This document shows positions 19,114 to 20,751 of a DNA stretch of 20,751 nucleotides, one piece after another; position 1 is the first letter of the stretch; each line of letters begins with the position of its first letter. Below the pieces are notes generated by a model. The model ran no database searches, was not told the origin of the DNA, and was given only the letters and a program-made list of their open reading frames with translations. The position numbers and the translations under genes were made by a program. Source of the stretch: Streptococcus sp. (lineage in GTDB: Bacteria; Bacillota; Bacilli; Lactobacillales; Streptococcaceae); NCBI RefSeq assembly GCF_030825805.1, contig NZ_JAPJPF010000034.1, positions 1 through 20,751 of the forward strand, read 5' to 3'.

Positions 19114-19142
19114 AGTCTATCTAGAAAGCAGGCCCTCGTCAA
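19114..19142 (-). promoter_or_regulatory. strH promoter
   Basis: -35 TTGACG (19137-19142), a 17-bp spacer, and -10 TAGACT (19114-19119). The leader is about 35 nt to the strH ATG. The -10 is a weaker match than the -35. Confidence 0.65.
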
Positions 19143-19217
19143 GCCTTCTTTGAAAGGTTCTTTAATTAAGAGAAGAAGCTATAAAATTTTATCCCTATAT
19201 TTCATTAAAACTAGCGG
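19143..19217. other. Short spacer without recognised features
   Basis: A/T-rich sequence between the pepS terminator and the strH -35. I find no open frame with an RBS, no repeat and no hairpin of note. Confidence 0.5.
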
Positions 19218-19240
19218 ACAAAAAAAGAGCTTGGCTCTTA
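19218..19240 (-). terminator. pepS terminator
   Basis: On the minus strand AAGAGC, loop CAA, GCTCTT, followed by seven T. A wider alternative pairing (AAAGAG..TTGG with CCAA..CTCTTT) overlaps it. It lies about 310 nt after the pepS stop, beyond the palindromic repeats, so the pepS transcript would carry a long structured 3' UTR. Confidence 0.82.
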
Positions 19241-19290
19241 AAACCAAACTCTTTATTGATGTATTCTAAAAACAAAGGCTCTGAGTACCT

Positions 19291-19407
19291 GATTTCTATC
19301 TCTCGGCGCAGTGGTTGATGGCTCAAAACACTGTTTTGAAGTGGCGGATAGGGATTGCGGAGCAAGACCCTTCCTAATCAACTGTGCGGGGGCAGGACTA
19401 CGAAATC
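19291..19407. repeat. Palindromic repeat unit 1
   Basis: The left arm GATTTCTATCTCTCGGCGCA continues with GTGGTTGATG (19291-19320). The right arm (19371-19407) contains TTCCTAATCAACTGTG and GGGGGCAGGACTACGAAATC and is roughly the reverse complement of the left arm. The interior holds a separate perfect 17-bp palindrome TCAAAACACTGTTTTGA (19323-19339). No open frame. It looks like a small dispersed intergenic element of streptococci rather than a gene. Confidence 0.7.
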
Positions 19408-19424
19408 AAACTCTTCGAGTTACT

Positions 19425-19520
19425 GATTTCTGTCTCTTGGCGCAGTGGTTGATTGGAACTACTCCTACCTGCGGTACTCGTACTTCCTAATCAACTGTGT
19501 GGGGGCAGGACTACGAAATC
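19425..19520. repeat. Palindromic repeat unit 2
   Basis: Second copy of the same design. The left arm GATTTCTGTCTCTTGGCGCA plus GTGGTTGATT (19425-19454) differs from unit 1 at about three positions. The right arm (19484-19520) differs from the unit 1 right arm at one base (GTGT for GTGC). The interior is different in sequence and shorter (29 nt against about 50), and lacks the 17-bp palindrome. Confidence 0.7.
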
Positions 19521-19553
19521 GAGACTGCGTCTACCGATTTCTGTCCTGCTCCC
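19501..19553 (-). repeat. Partial third repeat arm forming a hairpin at the pepS stop codon
   Basis: GGGGGCAGGAC...GAAATCG (19501-19521) pairs with CGATTTCTGTCCTGCTCCC (19535-19553). The latter is a third, diverged copy of the left arm and reaches the last base of the pepS stop codon. It gives a strong G/C-rich hairpin immediately after pepS. No T-run follows, so it is not a classic terminator by itself. Confidence 0.65.
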
Positions 19554-20751
19554 TATATTGCCCAATCTCCGTTGTGGAAGACTGGGACGCGGGTACCATC
19601 TTCTCGGATGCCGTCGATATCCATTTGGTTTGAACCAATCATGAAGTCGACGTGGACGTCTGAGCGGTTGAGGCCAGCTGCTTCGAGTTCTTCTTCTGTA
19701 AATTCTGCGCCACCTTCTACACTGGTTGCATAGGCTGCGCCGATGGCCAAGTGGTTAGAGGCATTTTCATCGAAGAGGGTGTTAAAGAAGGTGATGCCTG
19801 ACTGTGAAATTGGGCTTGGGTCTGGTACGAGGGCACATTCACCTAAGGCACGCGCTCCCTTGTTTTTGAAGACCAAATCTTTCATGACTTGATCGCCTTT
19901 TTCAGCTGTGATATCCACAATTTCTCCATTTTCAAAGGTCACTTTGATGCCTTCGATGATGTTCCCATTGTAGCTAAGCGGTTTTGTAGAGGTTACATAA
20001 CCTTCTGCACGACGGAAGTCAGGAGCTGTGAAGACCTCTTCTGTCGGCATGTTTGGCAGGAAGCCTTCGCCCTGGGCATTTATAGCCCCCGCAGATTCCC
20101 AGACGTGGTTCTTCGGCAAGCCAAGAGTCAAATCTGTTCCTGGTGCTGTGTAATGAAGAGCTGAGAATTGTTCCTTATTAAGTGTATCTGCCTTGCTCTT
20201 GAGAATAGCTGCATGCTCTTCCCAAGCTTTGACTGGATCTTCTTCGTATACCCGGCAGGTCTTGAAGATCTGATCCCACAGGAGATCCACTGCTTCTTCA
20301 TCACTAGCCGCATTTGGAAAGACCTTTTTCGCCCACTCTAAACCTGCTGCCGCAGCAACTGTCCAGCTGACCTTGTTAGATTGAGTGGCGATGCGCATTG
20401 GTTTCATGGCCATGCCCAAAGCTTTAGCAGAAGCAGAAAGCTTCTCTGCATCGACACCATTTAAGGCACCTGGATCAGATGAACGCACACCTAAGCGACT
20501 GGCCTTGTGTTCCAAGAGGTAGTTCATCTCAGCAATCTTGTAGTCAGGCACATTGTCCAAGCGATCCATCGGTGCATGGAGGAATTTTTCACGGGTAGTA
20601 AAATCATCTGCCCATTGGATGATCACTTCATGCGCACCTAAAGCATAGGCTTCCTTCACAATCAAGTGGGCCAATTCTCTTTGCTCCACATCGATATTCA
20701 AAGCCAAGGTATGGCCAGGTTGCACGTTGATGCCGTTTGCCACCAACAATT
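19553..20751 (-). CDS. pepS: Aminopeptidase PepS (family M29), 5'-truncated by window edge
   Basis: Cytoplasmic metallo-aminopeptidase releasing N-terminal residues from short peptides. About 399 residues are visible, starting inside the protein at LLVANGINVQPGHTLALNID. The streptococcal family member is about 413 residues, so roughly 15 N-terminal residues and the start codon are beyond the right edge; the apparent TTG start at 20749 is not the real one. Family M29 metal-site regions are present: ARALGECALVPDPSPIS (Glu), DENASNHLAIGAAYA (His), and RSDVHVDFMIGSNQMDIDG (His and Asp). It is intact to its stop, which is embedded in a palindromic repeat. Transcription continues through the repeats to a terminator at about 19220. 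Confidence 0.96.
   Translation of the reverse strand, partial: LLVANGINVQPGHTLALNIDVEQRELAHLIVKEAYALGAHEVIIQWADDFTTREKFLHAPMDRLDNVPDYKIAEMNYLLEHKASRLGVRSSDPGALNGVDAEKLSASAKALGMAMKPMRIATQSNKVSWTVAAAAGLEWAKKVFPNAASDEEAVDLLWDQIFKTCRVYEEDPVKAWEEHAAILKSKADTLNKEQFSALHYTAPGTDLTLGLPKNHVWESAGAINAQGEGFLPNMPTEEVFTAPDFRRAEGYVTSTKPLSYNGNIIEGIKVTFENGEIVDITAEKGDQVMKDLVFKNKGARALGECALVPDPSPISQSGITFFNTLFDENASNHLAIGAAYATSVEGGAEFTEEELEAAGLNRSDVHVDFMIGSNQMDIDGIREDGTRVPVFHNGDWAI

Noticed and set aside
19291..19553. CRISPR array
   Set aside because: The repeats are few, long, palindromic against each other and unequally spaced, there are no regular spacers, and no cas genes are present.
19445..19733. Plus-strand open frames over the repeats and the pepS 3' end
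   Set aside because: They arise from the palindromic arms and antisense pepS sequence; no SD or homology.

Overview
The window reads as a chromosomal segment of an oral or viridans-type Streptococcus. The evidence is the lacABCD-T-FEG tagatose-6-phosphate lactose operon, a StrH-type surface beta-N-acetylhexosaminidase with a YSIRK-like signal and an LPETG anchor, PepS, the RNA polymerase delta subunit RpoE, low to moderate GC, and A/G-rich Shine-Dalgarno sites with TTGACA/TATAAT promoters. I cannot assign a species from the sequence alone. Every gene I can support lies on the minus strand, so transcription runs from high to low coordinates.

Layout in transcription order: pepS (cut at the window's right edge); a long pepS 3' region with interleaved palindromic repeats and a terminator; strH with a CcpA-type cre site over its predicted start; a four-gene cluster truA, pdxK-like kinase, ECF-transporter S component, UPF0340 protein; tig (trigger factor); rpoE; a solo B3/B4-domain protein; tRNA-Leu(AAG); fba (class II fructose-bisphosphate aldolase); lacR; then lacA, lacB, lacC, lacD, lacT, lacF, lacE and lacG (its 3' part is beyond the left edge).

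How the lac block works: LacF/LacE (IIA and IICB of the lactose PTS) import lactose as lactose-6-phosphate. LacG splits it to glucose and galactose-6-phosphate. LacAB isomerise that to tagatose-6-phosphate, LacC phosphorylates it, and LacD cleaves tagatose-1,6-bisphosphate to triose phosphates. Two control layers are visible. LacR has 15-bp operator-like palindromes at the lacA start site, upstream of it, and at the lacR promoter. LacT has an internal promoter followed by an RAT-like antiterminator hairpin that overlaps a strong intrinsic terminator, so lacTFEG can be switched separately from lacABCD. Tandem hairpins between lacE and lacG suggest a third, post-transcriptional or attenuation step.

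The rest is housekeeping and surface glycan metabolism. The content is largely known families, and I see no clear previously undescribed multi-gene system. The points most worth checking are the regulatory architecture of the lac operon, the apparent leaderless truA mRNA, the palindromic repeat array next to pepS, the A34 tRNA-Leu, and the poorly characterised UPF0340 and solo B3/B4 proteins.
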